A stretch of 64,000 nt of DNA from Selenomonas sp. AB3002 (GTDB lineage: Bacteria; Bacillota; Negativicutes; Selenomonadales; Selenomonadaceae): positions 1,798,001-1,862,000 of the forward strand of contig NZ_JNIO01000008.1 in the NCBI RefSeq assembly GCF_000702545.1, given 5' to 3'. Under the pieces are notes generated by a model, which did not search any database, had not been told where the DNA came from, and worked only from the letters and a program-made list of their open reading frames with translations. The translations under genes were made by a program, and so were the position numbers. How positions within the stretch are numbered: the first letter of the stretch is position 1; each line of letters opens with the position of its first letter. Positions 54,036-63,811 of the stretch are shown here, in pieces.

Positions 54036-54500
54036 TTACTTGCCCAGCTTGGACACAACGTCCTGGGTAATGTCCTGGCCGCCATAAACCACAGCGCCCT
54101 TGTCAAGGACAACCTGCAGGCCCTTGGCCTCGGCCACCTTCTTCACCGTTTCCTCGATGTTCTGGCGGATAGGCTCCATGAGCTCGTTGTTCTTCTGCTG
54201 GAGACGCTGCTGGGTCTGCTGATAATAGTCGCCCTTCTCCTGATCGTTCATGCTGGCAGATTTCTCCTCGAAATCCTTCTGAGCATTCTGCACTTCGTTC
54301 TGCATGGTCTGCTCAGCCTGCTGGAGCTGGGGATGCTGAGCTGCAACCGTGCGGTAGTCAATCACACCCACGCTGGAGCTGGCAGCGGAAGCCAGGCCGG
54401 AACCGGACTGGGTCAGGGCCAGAGCCACCACAGAGCCGATGAAAGCCAAAGCGATAAGTACGCTTACAATCTTAACCTGTTTCTTTTCCAATTTAACCAT
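54036..54500 (-). CDS. skp: OmpH/Skp periplasmic chaperone
   Basis: A 154-residue protein: an N-terminal hydrophobic segment (~10-30), SSSVGVIDYRTVAAQHPQLQQ typical of the OmpH start, a long helical hairpin, and the end VVYGGQDITQDVVSKLGK. It should hold unfolded outer-membrane proteins for BamA. The N-terminus has no clear cleavage site, so it may stay anchored. Confidence 0.88.
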   Translation of the reverse strand: MVKLEKKQVKIVSVLIALAFIGSVVALALTQSGSGLASAASSSVGVIDYRTVAAQHPQLQQAEQTMQNEVQNAQKDFEEKSASMNDQEKGDYYQQTQQRLQQKNNELMEPIRQNIEETVKKVAEAKGLQVVLDKGAVVYGGQDITQDVVSKLGK

Positions 54501-54628
54501 GTTTCATTTCTCCTTTACCCTTTGAGGGCTGCAAAATTTCCATCAAACTTGCACAGAAACAAGGATATTATACCTCATGTGAGGAAATTTTGCCAGTGGC
54601 AAATGCAGCCTCACACGCGTTTCGTGCT

Positions 54629-55948
54629 CTAAAAATATCCTATCACCCTTACCCAGCTGTCATTCCTGTCCACCACATACTCCAAAGCCATGAAATCATG
54701 GAGCTGGTAGCGCAGGGCAGTTTCCCACACGCGGCTTCCCCAGCGGTACTCATAGCGCAGGAGCCAGCGTTTGGACAGCTGCTGGCTTGCGAACATGAGC
54801 CAGTTATGGTCACGCATATCATAGCGTATCTCTGCCCGCCCCTTGGAGCTCAGGCCGCGTCCATAGCCCAGCTGCCAGCCCCAGTCAGGCTTTTCCGGGT
54901 AGACATCAAGCAGGGTAAAGACCTCGTCCTGTCTTGAGAGCATAGCTCCCGCATGAAGCCGCAGGGTCAAATCCCTGTTGCGGTCCTTCTCTGTCCTGTG
55001 TCCCACATCCAGCCAGCCTTCCAGACGCACCCTGTATCGTTCCGTGTTGGAACGGCTCATTATCTGGGTGTTTTCCCCAGGCTGGATCTCAACCTGGGTG
55101 GCAAGTTTCCAGCGGCCAAGGCCGCCCTTTGCGTCCAAATCCCGGGCCAGGGCCTTTTCAAAAGTATCCCTGTGCCTTGCGACAAAGTTCACGGGCACCC
55201 CTACCAGCATATTGCATTTATCCTGCATTTCGCTGCGATGGGCCAGCAAGGTCATATTGGGTATGGTATCTGAGCGCATGGCAAGGTCTATGGTACGCAC
55301 CACCGGCAAACGAGGATAAAGAACAATCTCAACCCTGGTCTGTCTGCCCGGGCTGACTTCAAAATCCGCCCTGAACTCCGGCAGGTGCTTGTCCAAATAT
55401 CTTTTGACTTCCTGCCGGATAAGTCCCGCAGTCCAGTCACCTGCCGCCACAGGCAGCCCCAGCAGGGCCTGCTGGAAGACCTCCCCCAGCCCTGCAGCAT
55501 CCTGGCGCACCAGTTCTTCCACCATGGGAGGCATCCCCTCCACAGCGATGACTGGTTCCACGTTTTCGATAGTTGCGTCCCAGGGGACCAGGCTTATCCT
55601 GACAACGGTATTTTCTCCCGGCTCAATGGCTGCCCCCACAACAGTGTAGCCTATGAGCACCTTGTCAAATACCTCCATGATCAGGGCTTCATCCTGAGCT
55701 TTTCTCCCCTGAAGCTCTGCTATATCCTGACCTGCCAGCAGCTGAACCGCAATGGCCTCTACGCTCTTTTCCATGCGCTCCCCGGCAAGCTTCGGCAGGG
55801 AATGTGGTGACGTGACCTCTGCCCGTACTGTTTCCACCCGGGCAGAAGCCTCCCCCCGGCCGCCAAGGAGTACGCCCAACATAAGGCAAACGCAAAATAA
55901 CCTTATCGCCTGCAATGGCACGGCTCTATTCACCGCCTTAGAAGGCAC
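54629..55948 (-). CDS. Unknown outer-membrane protein next to BamA
   Basis: A 439-residue exported protein. A signal peptide (...GVLLGGRGEASA) is followed by ~250 residues with POTRA-like alternation (ENTVVRISLVPWDATIENVEP) and a C-terminal region of amphipathic strands (LTLRLHAGAMLSRQDEV, ...RWLLRYEYRWGSRVWET) ending in an aromatic Phe, as outer-membrane barrels do. The barrel part is short (~150 residues). Its start overlaps the bamA stop by 11 bases, so the two are translationally coupled. I do not recognise the family; a Bam- or Tam-associated role is an inference. Confidence 0.65.
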   Translation of the reverse strand: MPSKAVNRAVPLQAIRLFCVCLMLGVLLGGRGEASARVETVRAEVTSPHSLPKLAGERMEKSVEAIAVQLLAGQDIAELQGRKAQDEALIMEVFDKVLIGYTVVGAAIEPGENTVVRISLVPWDATIENVEPVIAVEGMPPMVEELVRQDAAGLGEVFQQALLGLPVAAGDWTAGLIRQEVKRYLDKHLPEFRADFEVSPGRQTRVEIVLYPRLPVVRTIDLAMRSDTIPNMTLLAHRSEMQDKCNMLVGVPVNFVARHRDTFEKALARDLDAKGGLGRWKLATQVEIQPGENTQIMSRSNTERYRVRLEGWLDVGHRTEKDRNRDLTLRLHAGAMLSRQDEVFTLLDVYPEKPDWGWQLGYGRGLSSKGRAEIRYDMRDHNWLMFASQQLSKRWLLRYEYRWGSRVWETALRYQLHDFMALEYVVDRNDSWVRVIGYF

Positions 55949-57938
55949 CGCCTACGGTGAAGTGGACACGGCCGCCCTGATCGCCACGACCGTAGTCGAG
56001 ACGTACAGGACCGATAGGCGTATTGAAGGAAATGCCTACACCCACGCTGGCGTGAAGCTCGTTGGAGTGCGGCAGGAATCTGTCACTCCAGGCACCGCCG
56101 CCATCAGCAAAAACAGCACCCTGGACTTTGTTGGCCAGAGGGAATCTGTACTCTATGGACAAAAGTGCCATGCGGTCACCGCGGAACTGGTCATCACGAT
56201 AACCGCGCAGGGTATCCTGACCACCGACGCGATACTGGTTGAACTCAGAAAGATGCCCATGGCCGTAGCCATACATGCCCCGGACAGCAATAACGCGGTT
56301 GCTGCTCACCTTGAAGTAACGGGTATCCTCAATGGAAGCCTTCTGGAAGTCAAAGTCTCCGCCAAAGCCTGCCACCTCAGCAGTAAGACTGACCTTGCCG
56401 CCCTCGGTTGGGTTATAGACATTGTCGCGGGTATCCGTCACATGCTGAAAAGTAATGGAACGGGTAGTGCCGAAGTTGTACTCCTTCCATGCCTCATCAT
56501 GATAGCCCCAATGGATGCTGCCATCAGGATTTGTCCAGACCACGTTACCGTCATCCTCATGCCTTACATATGTGTCCTTGCGGTTCCTAAGTGTGAGGTA
56601 ATTGGTAGAATACTCGCTGGCAGGGCGTCCAAAGGTGATTTCTCCCCCTGCATACTTGCGCATATAGCTCTCTTTCTTATCACCGTTAGTATCATAATCT
56701 GAATACTCATAAGTGCGGTTATAAATTTTCAGGGTACCCACAGTTTCTTTTTTATCAATCCAGGGACGCCTGTAAGAGAACACAAAGCCCTGAGCATCGC
56801 TTTCGCTGCCAGACCTCTGATAAGTAAGGGTAACAGCATCACCAGTGCCCAGGAAGTTCTTGTCCCCCACATTTATCATACCCAGTATGCCATCAGAGCT
56901 GCTGTAGCCGGCACCCACGCCGAAGGTACCCGTGCGCTGTTCCTTGACATCCACTTCCATGATCACAGCGTTGGGCTCCACGCCTGGATTCATCTTGATG
57001 TTCACATCTTCAAAGAACCCCAGGTTGTAGACGCGCTGAACGCTGCGACGGGCCAGCTTGGAGTTGAAGGGCTCACCAGGCTTCTGACGCATTTCACGCA
57101 GGATAACCCTGTCCTTGGTCTTCTTATTGCCCTTGACTGCATAACCTTCCAGCTTGCCCTCATTGATCTTGATGACCAGCTTGCCAGAAGGATCTATATT
57201 CATATCGGAGACCTTCATGAGTATGTAGCCATCCTTATGGTAAAGCTCCTGAATGGCCTGGATATTTTCATGCAGGATGCGGCTGTTGAGGATTTCCCCC
57301 TTCTTCACGCCCATGCGATCATAGAGTTCCTCAGACTTCTCCACGGTGTTGCCAGTGATTTCAATATCCGTCAGCACGGGATTTTCCAGCACATGGAAGG
57401 TGACAATGACACCTTCCGGCACTTTCTCAAAAGAGGGGAAAATATCATAGAAATAGCCCGTGTTGTAAATGGTGTCCCTGGCCTCATAGAGCAATTTTGA
57501 GGTGAACATATCACCTGCATGCATGGACACAGCTGCCTTGGCCGTGGGCTCCGTCTTTTCCGTAGCTCCTTCAAAGCGGATATCCACGATTGTCTGGCCT
57601 TCGAACTGGCCCAGCAGGTCCTCTATAGCCTTTTCATCCGGGCGGTTCTTATTCCAATTTTCGGTGCGCTCGTCTACCTGAACCGGTGCCTGAGCACTTT
57701 CCTCCGTTGCGGCCGTCTCATTTTCAGCCCCGTCTGCTGCCTTTGTCTCCACAGCTTCTTCCGGACTGACAGCTGCCATATCAGCAGCCACATTATCAGC
57801 CTGAACACTGCCTTCTGCAGGTACCGTTTCCTGCTGGGCAGCCACTTCTTCCGCTGCATAGGCATAACCGGGCAGCACAGCTGCACTAGTGGCCATAGCC
57901 ACCGCAGCAGCCAAATATCTGTATCGCTTTTTCTTCAA
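55938..57938 (-). CDS. bamA: Outer-membrane assembly factor BamA (Omp85)
   Basis: A 666-residue Omp85 protein: signal peptide, an Ala/Glu-rich linker (~30-95), about three POTRA domains (~110-345; five in Escherichia coli), and a 16-strand barrel ending in GGAF. The loop-6 motif appears as TLRGYRDDQFRG. It inserts barrel proteins into the outer membrane. The ATG has AGGAGG upstream and a promoter-like pair lies at 58015-58042. Confidence 0.95.
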   Translation of the reverse strand: MKKKRYRYLAAAVAMATSAAVLPGYAYAAEEVAAQQETVPAEGSVQADNVAADMAAVSPEEAVETKAADGAENETAATEESAQAPVQVDERTENWNKNRPDEKAIEDLLGQFEGQTIVDIRFEGATEKTEPTAKAAVSMHAGDMFTSKLLYEARDTIYNTGYFYDIFPSFEKVPEGVIVTFHVLENPVLTDIEITGNTVEKSEELYDRMGVKKGEILNSRILHENIQAIQELYHKDGYILMKVSDMNIDPSGKLVIKINEGKLEGYAVKGNKKTKDRVILREMRQKPGEPFNSKLARRSVQRVYNLGFFEDVNIKMNPGVEPNAVIMEVDVKEQRTGTFGVGAGYSSSDGILGMINVGDKNFLGTGDAVTLTYQRSGSESDAQGFVFSYRRPWIDKKETVGTLKIYNRTYEYSDYDTNGDKKESYMRKYAGGEITFGRPASEYSTNYLTLRNRKDTYVRHEDDGNVVWTNPDGSIHWGYHDEAWKEYNFGTTRSITFQHVTDTRDNVYNPTEGGKVSLTAEVAGFGGDFDFQKASIEDTRYFKVSSNRVIAVRGMYGYGHGHLSEFNQYRVGGQDTLRGYRDDQFRGDRMALLSIEYRFPLANKVQGAVFADGGGAWSDRFLPHSNELHASVGVGISFNTPIGPVRLDYGRGDQGGRVHFTVGGAF

Positions 57939-58014
57939 AAGTCAGACCTCCTAAACATTTCCCTTGGGGCCAAAAGTTTTCCTTTCTCTCCCCTTGCTCC
58001 CTGCAATCAATAAT

Positions 58015-58042
58015 AATATATCAAAATTCCTTGGAAATACAA
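58015..58042 (-). promoter_or_regulatory. Candidate promoter of bamA
   Basis: On the minus strand TTGTAT (58037-58042) and TATATT (58015-58020) with a 16-base spacer, about 77 bases upstream of bamA. Confidence 0.45.
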
Positions 58043-58050
58043 AGAACTTT

Positions 58051-58620
58051 TTATCGCCTTAATACTTCCCCCGCCTCCTGCATCAATCTCTGCTGGTCAG
58101 CAGAAGGCACCCTTGAGGGCGCATAAGTAAGGTGAGGACTGGCTGCAGACTGGGGGGTGCCAGCCTCAAAGGTGCCCTCCCTTGCTTCAGCACGCTCCTG
58201 CACCTGAAGGGGCACAGCAGCACTTTCCTCCACCGGTTCCCCCGGGGAGGGGGGATTTTCCCCTGTGCCATGTATTTCTTCCTCAGCCTGCCCTGCAACA
58301 GTCTTATCCTCCTGTGGCTGGCTTTCCAGACTCCTGACAGGCACCGGCGGAGAAATATCTTCCTGCACGGGCTCCAGCCCGAAGGGCCAGTTTTCTATGG
58401 CCAGCACTATAAGCACCGCCACAGCAAGGGCCGCCCCCCTGGATAACCATTTGCGCAGTCTGAGGGTTTTCCTGCCCGGAGAAGCTCCTTCAAGCTCTGC
58501 CTTGGCCAGCATAAGCTTCAGGTCCCCCTGCAGCTCATCGGCCCGCTCCAGCGAATCATCAGCCTGACCCAGCCAGTCCCGGGCCGCCTGTATACGCGCA
58601 CGCTTGCTTTCCTTATCCAT
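58051..58620 (-). CDS. Single-pass membrane protein paired with a sigma factor
   Basis: A 189-residue protein: a charged cytoplasmic N-terminus (~1-60, helical), a membrane helix (~62-78), and a Pro/Glu/Gln-rich periplasmic part with no visible fold. The ATG at 58620 follows a G-rich ribosome site. It lies directly downstream of the sigma factor gene on the same strand and has the topology of membrane anti-sigma factors, though I see no known anti-sigma motif. A regulator of that sigma factor is an inference. Confidence 0.55.
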   Translation of the reverse strand: MDKESKRARIQAARDWLGQADDSLERADELQGDLKLMLAKAELEGASPGRKTLRLRKWLSRGAALAVAVLIVLAIENWPFGLEPVQEDISPPVPVRSLESQPQEDKTVAGQAEEEIHGTGENPPSPGEPVEESAAVPLQVQERAEAREGTFEAGTPQSAASPHLTYAPSRVPSADQQRLMQEAGEVLRR

Positions 58621-58761
58621 GCTCCCGCCCCCTTTCATCTATATAATCCCAGGGAGCAAAAGTGATTTTGCAAAGCAAAAATCAGCATATCCGGGCTTTG
58701 CGCTCTATCTGGCAGCGAAAACTATTTTATTCTTGCCTAAACAACACATTTCCTTCTTTTT

Positions 58762-59403
58762 TCATGTCCAGCCGCTCTTGAAGCGGGCCAGCATTCCCCT
58801 GACTCTTCTTATGCCCTTATCCCTCAGCCTGTAGACATGAGCCAGCGAGACACTGAGATCAGCCGCCATCTCCCTGGCATCAGCCGTCCCCAGATACATG
58901 CCTTCCAGTACCGCTTTCTCATTACCTGGCAACCGGTCGAGGGCATGGTGCAGGCGCTCGGAAAAAACAGCGTTTTCCACTTGCTCAGGCACCGTCAGCG
59001 CAGATCTGTCAGCCAGGCTTTCCTTGAGGTTAAGTTCTTCCCCCTCCTCTGTGGCGAGGGACTCCAGGCAGGGGGTATCTGCCCCGCCCTCTTTCCTCAG
59101 GAAGTCAAGTATCCTGCCTCTGATGCGGTGCATGCCATAAAGGCTGAAAGCCACGCCCCTTTCAGGGTCATAAGTCTCCACCGCTTCAATCAGCCCCACC
59201 GTCCCCTCCTGCACAGCGTCCATGATATCAGGACGGCTGCGCCAGGGCATAGCTTCGCGACAGACCAAAGGCTGATATGATTCTATGAGACGCTGCCTGG
59301 CCTTTCTGTCTCCTGCCTTGCACTGGCGCCAAAGCTGACGCTCCTCCTCAGGAGCAAGCAGCTTGACATCAGCGATAGCTGACAGATATTCTCCGAAATT
59401 CAT
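58762..59403 (-). CDS. Sigma-70 family alternative sigma factor
   Basis: A 213-residue sigma factor with region 2 (LIESYQPLVCREAM..., DAVQEGTVGLIEAVETYDPERG, FSLYGMHRIRGRILDFLRKE) resembling the WhiG/FliA/SigF type, and region 4 helix-turn-helix (LPGNEKAVLEGMYL..., SLAHVYRLRDKGIRRVR). A full region 3 is not obvious. The ATG at 59403 has AGGAG 7 bases upstream. It lies between tamB and bamA, so outer-membrane genes are plausible targets (inference). Confidence 0.85.
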   Translation of the reverse strand: MNFGEYLSAIADVKLLAPEEERQLWRQCKAGDRKARQRLIESYQPLVCREAMPWRSRPDIMDAVQEGTVGLIEAVETYDPERGVAFSLYGMHRIRGRILDFLRKEGGADTPCLESLATEEGEELNLKESLADRSALTVPEQVENAVFSERLHHALDRLPGNEKAVLEGMYLGTADAREMAADLSVSLAHVYRLRDKGIRRVRGMLARFKSGWT

Positions 59404-59426
59404 AAGCCTGCTCCTTTCTCTCAAAG

Positions 59427-62400
59427 TCAGAATTGGAAACGGCTGGTAAAGCCAACCACAGTATCGTGGCCTTCACGCTCTACCACCAGGCTGAAATGGT
59501 CATTGACATCATACTCCACACCGTAGCGCTGCTTGTGAGCAGCGCCGATGCCCTGGCTGAATTTCAGCATAAGTCCCTTGGTGACGTACTTGCCAATTTC
59601 CACACTGTACTCATCTTCCCGGCTGTTGCTCTCAGAAGACGAAGACACGAAATCGGACATAGGCCCGCCCCGGTGTATGCTGAAGTAGTCAAGGAAAAAG
59701 ACATTCCTCACTGCCTGCTCCAGCTCCGAAAGCACCGTCAGCTGGAGGCCCAGGGAAAGCATATCCCCGGCGGTGATATTGCGCTTTCCCGCCTCGTAGT
59801 CACGCCCCAGAGTCAGCACCTGCATGATTTCCGTCTGGCTCAGTTCCGGCAAGGAGGAAAGCTTCAGCTCCATCTCCCCCAGGGGACCATCCAGATTCAG
59901 GAAAATCTTTGTGCGCCCCACTGTGGCATCAGCCACGAAGTCCAGACTGGGCAGGAAGGAATCCACCTGATTGAAATATGCCACTCCCTGGCGTATCTTG
60001 AAGGGGGTCTTCAGATAGCTGACCGTGCCGCCTTTCTCTACCTCCACCTTGCCGCTGGTCCTGGGGTGCCTGGTGGTGCCGCCAAAATGAACAGCGCCTT
60101 TCAGGTGCATATCATAGAGATAAGAGCTGTAGAAATGAACCTTCTTGTTCACATTCAGCTGGAAATCGAGAATGACATCCGGCAGCTCCCCTTCGGTATC
60201 AGGGATGGTGGGCACTGAGACGGTGCAGTCATGAAGATCCAGTTTGCCCGAGAGCTTGGGCATGACCATGCCGTAAATCTCACCCTCCTGCAAGTGGAGC
60301 TCCCCGTCCAGAGGTCCCTGGAAGAAACTGCTTTGAACATCCAGCCTGCTGGCCGTAAAATCAAAATTGTAATTAACAGGCGTCAAGCCTTCCAGCTGAA
60401 GGCCTCCAGAGCCTTGGTAGCTCCCTTCGCCCATTTTACCAGAAAAGTCACTGACTGTCATTTGAGTCCCATTAAAATCAAGCTTCGCCGTCATCTCGGT
60501 GATAGGCAGGCGCAGCTCCTTCAGCTTCACAGCCCCGCCAGTGATGGTCATCGCACCATCAAACAAGGGATGGGCTGCCGTACCTGTAATAAGGAGTTTG
60601 CCCTGGGTGGGGCCCATGGCCCAATCCACCTGCTTGTAAAGGGCAGGCAGCAGGGACAGATCTGCATTGTCCAGGGAAAGTTCCAGCCTTATCTGCTCAT
60701 AGTCATTCAGGGCAGCGGGATCATCCACCTGAAGGGCCCTGGAGGGCACAATGCCCCGGGCACTGGCCTGATATGTTCTCTCCCCCACGGTCTTCTGCAC
60801 CTGCATGCTCTTGATGTCGCAAAGTCCATTGCGCACCTGCAGCACTGTCTCCAGCGTGTCAAAGGTGGAACCTGCCACACCGCCGTCGCGTCCCTTGATT
60901 TCTGCATCAAGGGACGGATTATGCAGATAGCCACCAAAAGTCGCCTTAATATCAGCCCGACCTGTGATATCAGCCTTGATTCCCCCCAGCTTGGAAAACA
61001 TTCCCAAGGAAAGATCCTGGGCCGAAAGATTGGCAGCTATCTCACCGTCATGATTGAAATCAACCGTTCCCCTGGCAGAGAACGTGCCCTCCCCCTGTGA
61101 GCCGGAAAGCTCCTTCAGGGAAAGCACCCTGTTCTGCAAATGTCCCTTGAGAATCACATTGCTGATATCATAGCCCGCTGCCGTGCCCTGGGCAATTTCT
61201 CCCTGCATAGTAAGATCAGGATTTCCCAATGAGCCTCCCAGCTTCACTCCCATGGAAATCTTTCCTGCCAGCTTGTCATTATGCTGATTCAGGAGGTCGC
61301 AAAGGGCCTCGATGTCAAAATCCTGAACCACGGCATTGCCGGAAAGGCTTTCATCCTCGGTGCCGAAGGAGGCCTCCAGGCCGCAATAGCCATTCTCCCC
61401 CTGGAAAAAGCCAAACTCCGACAGGGATATCCTGTGCGCAGCATATTCCACCAAACCGTGGATTTTGTCTATTTCCTGACCGTTCAAAGTCAGGCTGGGC
61501 GCATTCAGGGTGCCATGGAAAACAGGCGCAGACAGGCTGCCCCTGATGCTGCCGTCAAAAGTGCCATGACCGCTGACCTCATAAGGCAGCTTGTGCTGTA
61601 TGCGCTTCATGTCAATGTCATGCACCTGGGCCAGCAAATCAAGATTGCCAGACCTGTCCACCATGCCGTTTACATCCATATCCACCATAGGTGAGTAGAT
61701 GTGGAAATCCTGCAGCCGCACTTTGCCATCCTGCAGATAGTAGTCGCCATCCATGCCGGAGAGCAATACTCCCATATAGCTGCCCAGATAGAAATGAATG
61801 TAGCCAACAGCCTGGGGATTGTCCAGCGTGCCGGTGAATCTGATGGTATTGTCCACATTACCGGTGATGGGCTGGTCCGGGGCCACCAGGGCTGCCAGAT
61901 CCTCCATGCGCACACCCACCGTATCGGCACGAAGGTTGATTTTCTTTTCCCCCGTAAGGCCCACGAAGCCATCCACATACCATGTCTGCTTCCCATCTTT
62001 CTCCAGTGAGAAGTCTTCTATGGCTACCCTGTCCAGGCTCCCCAGAGCATGAAAGCGCAGTGAATCAAAGGGCTGCTTGAAAAGCTCCCCCCGGGTGGCA
62101 GAAAATGAAAGGTCAAGGTCGGGGTTGCTCCGGGTACCGGAAAGAGTGCCCTTGAAATCAGAGAAGCCGCTCACATCTGCCTGAGGCAGAAGGGCCTGCA
62201 GGAGCGACAGCTCCACATGTCCCCCGTAAAGTTCCATCTCCAGCCGGGAGTCACCGTAAAGGTTTGTTATCTTTCCCTCCAGCCCCACATCGCCATGCTG
62301 TGGCAGACGTACACTGAGGGCATCAATGGTGAGTTCATCCCCCAGCAGGGCAAAGGAAGTCCCTGCTCTCTCTATGGGCAGCCCCTGATAAGAACCCTGC

Positions 62401-63785
62401 TCCAGCTTCAGGCTGCCATAATATGCCATTTTCTCATAGTCAGTCCCCTTGCCGTTGAAGCCCACATCCAGGGAGGCCCTGCCCGTAAGGTCCCTGAGGA
62501 CAGCAACTTCCGGCAAGGCAGCGGCGGCACTTTTCAGATCTACGCCCTGGACTTTGGCATGTCCCGTAAAGGACCAGTCAGCAGCACTGAGTTCCAGTTC
62601 CCCCTGTACCGTGCCCCCCAGGGAGCTGACCTTCCCTTCCTGCACATAGACCCTGCCATCTTCGTAGCGCACTTTAGCGCCGCCATTCTCAAAAGAGAAG
62701 CCATAGGCCTCGCCTGAAGCCTTGCTTATCCGGGCGTTTACCAGCGGAGCGGCTGCCGTACCAGAAATCCTGGCCTCAAAGGCAGCCGTGCCATGGCAGG
62801 GAATATCCTTCAGGATGGCAGATGGATCAAAGGCATCAGAGGATGCCTCTATGTCAAGATAAGGAGTTCCTTCAAGGAAGGTCACCTTGCCATGAGCCCT
62901 GGCCTGCTGTCCTGCTGCCTGGGCTTTGGCATCAAACATCACCTGGCTGTCGGTAAAGAAGGCTGTGCCTTCTATGTCCTCCACTTCCGTACCCAGAGCC
63001 TTCAGCTTGCCTGCTTTGATGTCAGCGGAACCAGTAAGGCTTATGAGCCCCCCCTGATAGACCACCGCAGCCTCGCCCCGGTTCAGATGTCCGCCTTCAA
63101 GCTCTATTTCTTCGGGCAAAAGTCCTGCCGGCAACAGGGGCAGGTATTTATCCAGCTCTGCCTCTCCTGCTTTCACCCGGATAATCTGCCGGTCGCTGCC
63201 AATGGTGCCAGCAAACTCCAAGTCAGTTTCTCCCTGGCAGGCCCTGCCCTCCAGTTGCAGCACAGGATATTCCCCAAAGTCTAGAGAGCCCGTCACCTGC
63301 GTAAAGGAAAGTGCCTCGGGCAGGTGGAAGCTTTTCACCTGCACACGGGCATCCTCCACCTGCACCTTGCCAGTGAATTTCTTTTTCTCTCCGGTGGAGG
63401 AAACTAGCTCCTGCACATTCCAGCTGCCGTCATCTTTTTCCGTGAGCACAGCCTCCACGCCTTTCAGGGTTACAGTGCTCACACCTTCAGCAGGCTCTTC
63501 AAATACGTCAAGCAGGCGGAAGCCCACCCGCGCCTCATCGGCATGGAGCATGGTTTCCGCCTGCTTGTCATAAATATCTATGTCGCGTATGGTAAGTTCA
63601 TGAAGGGAGCTGACTTCAACAGAGCCCACCTCTGCCACAGTCCCCAGGGAGTCGGCTGCTATGCTGCCTGCTGCCTTTCCTGCTTCCTGCATGAAAGTTT
63701 CCGTGCGGGCGGCAAAAAACACGCCTCCCCCTAAAAGCGCAGCAGACAGGGCCAGCCCAATCCCGACTTTCAATAACCCCTTCAT
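59427..63785 (-). CDS. tamB: TamB-family translocation and assembly protein
   Basis: A 1452-residue AsmA-like protein: one N-terminal membrane helix (~5-25), a very long beta-rich periplasmic taco-shaped region, and a C-terminal TamB (DUF490) domain (~1100-1452) ending in an aromatic residue. TamB-like proteins carry phospholipids between the membranes and in proteobacteria work with the Omp85 protein TamA. No TamA is seen here; in Negativicutes BamA may partner it (inference). The sigma factor gene follows after 23 bases. Confidence 0.93.
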   Translation of the reverse strand: MKGLLKVGIGLALSAALLGGGVFFAARTETFMQEAGKAAGSIAADSLGTVAEVGSVEVSSLHELTIRDIDIYDKQAETMLHADEARVGFRLLDVFEEPAEGVSTVTLKGVEAVLTEKDDGSWNVQELVSSTGEKKKFTGKVQVEDARVQVKSFHLPEALSFTQVTGSLDFGEYPVLQLEGRACQGETDLEFAGTIGSDRQIIRVKAGEAELDKYLPLLPAGLLPEEIELEGGHLNRGEAAVVYQGGLISLTGSADIKAGKLKALGTEVEDIEGTAFFTDSQVMFDAKAQAAGQQARAHGKVTFLEGTPYLDIEASSDAFDPSAILKDIPCHGTAAFEARISGTAAAPLVNARISKASGEAYGFSFENGGAKVRYEDGRVYVQEGKVSSLGGTVQGELELSAADWSFTGHAKVQGVDLKSAAAALPEVAVLRDLTGRASLDVGFNGKGTDYEKMAYYGSLKLEQGSYQGLPIERAGTSFALLGDELTIDALSVRLPQHGDVGLEGKITNLYGDSRLEMELYGGHVELSLLQALLPQADVSGFSDFKGTLSGTRSNPDLDLSFSATRGELFKQPFDSLRFHALGSLDRVAIEDFSLEKDGKQTWYVDGFVGLTGEKKINLRADTVGVRMEDLAALVAPDQPITGNVDNTIRFTGTLDNPQAVGYIHFYLGSYMGVLLSGMDGDYYLQDGKVRLQDFHIYSPMVDMDVNGMVDRSGNLDLLAQVHDIDMKRIQHKLPYEVSGHGTFDGSIRGSLSAPVFHGTLNAPSLTLNGQEIDKIHGLVEYAAHRISLSEFGFFQGENGYCGLEASFGTEDESLSGNAVVQDFDIEALCDLLNQHNDKLAGKISMGVKLGGSLGNPDLTMQGEIAQGTAAGYDISNVILKGHLQNRVLSLKELSGSQGEGTFSARGTVDFNHDGEIAANLSAQDLSLGMFSKLGGIKADITGRADIKATFGGYLHNPSLDAEIKGRDGGVAGSTFDTLETVLQVRNGLCDIKSMQVQKTVGERTYQASARGIVPSRALQVDDPAALNDYEQIRLELSLDNADLSLLPALYKQVDWAMGPTQGKLLITGTAAHPLFDGAMTITGGAVKLKELRLPITEMTAKLDFNGTQMTVSDFSGKMGEGSYQGSGGLQLEGLTPVNYNFDFTASRLDVQSSFFQGPLDGELHLQEGEIYGMVMPKLSGKLDLHDCTVSVPTIPDTEGELPDVILDFQLNVNKKVHFYSSYLYDMHLKGAVHFGGTTRHPRTSGKVEVEKGGTVSYLKTPFKIRQGVAYFNQVDSFLPSLDFVADATVGRTKIFLNLDGPLGEMELKLSSLPELSQTEIMQVLTLGRDYEAGKRNITAGDMLSLGLQLTVLSELEQAVRNVFFLDYFSIHRGGPMSDFVSSSSESNSREDEYSVEIGKYVTKGLMLKFSQGIGAAHKQRYGVEYDVNDHFSLVVEREGHDTVVGFTSRFQF

Positions 63786-63811
63786 AAACCCACCCTTTTT
63801 GCCATCATCTC

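Noticed and set aside
58663-58684. Hairpin between the sigma factor and its membrane partner
   Set aside because: TGATTTTGC and GCAAAAATCA pair with a bulge, but the following minus-strand sequence has only a short T stretch. Termination there would separate the likely pair, and the evidence is too weak to call it.
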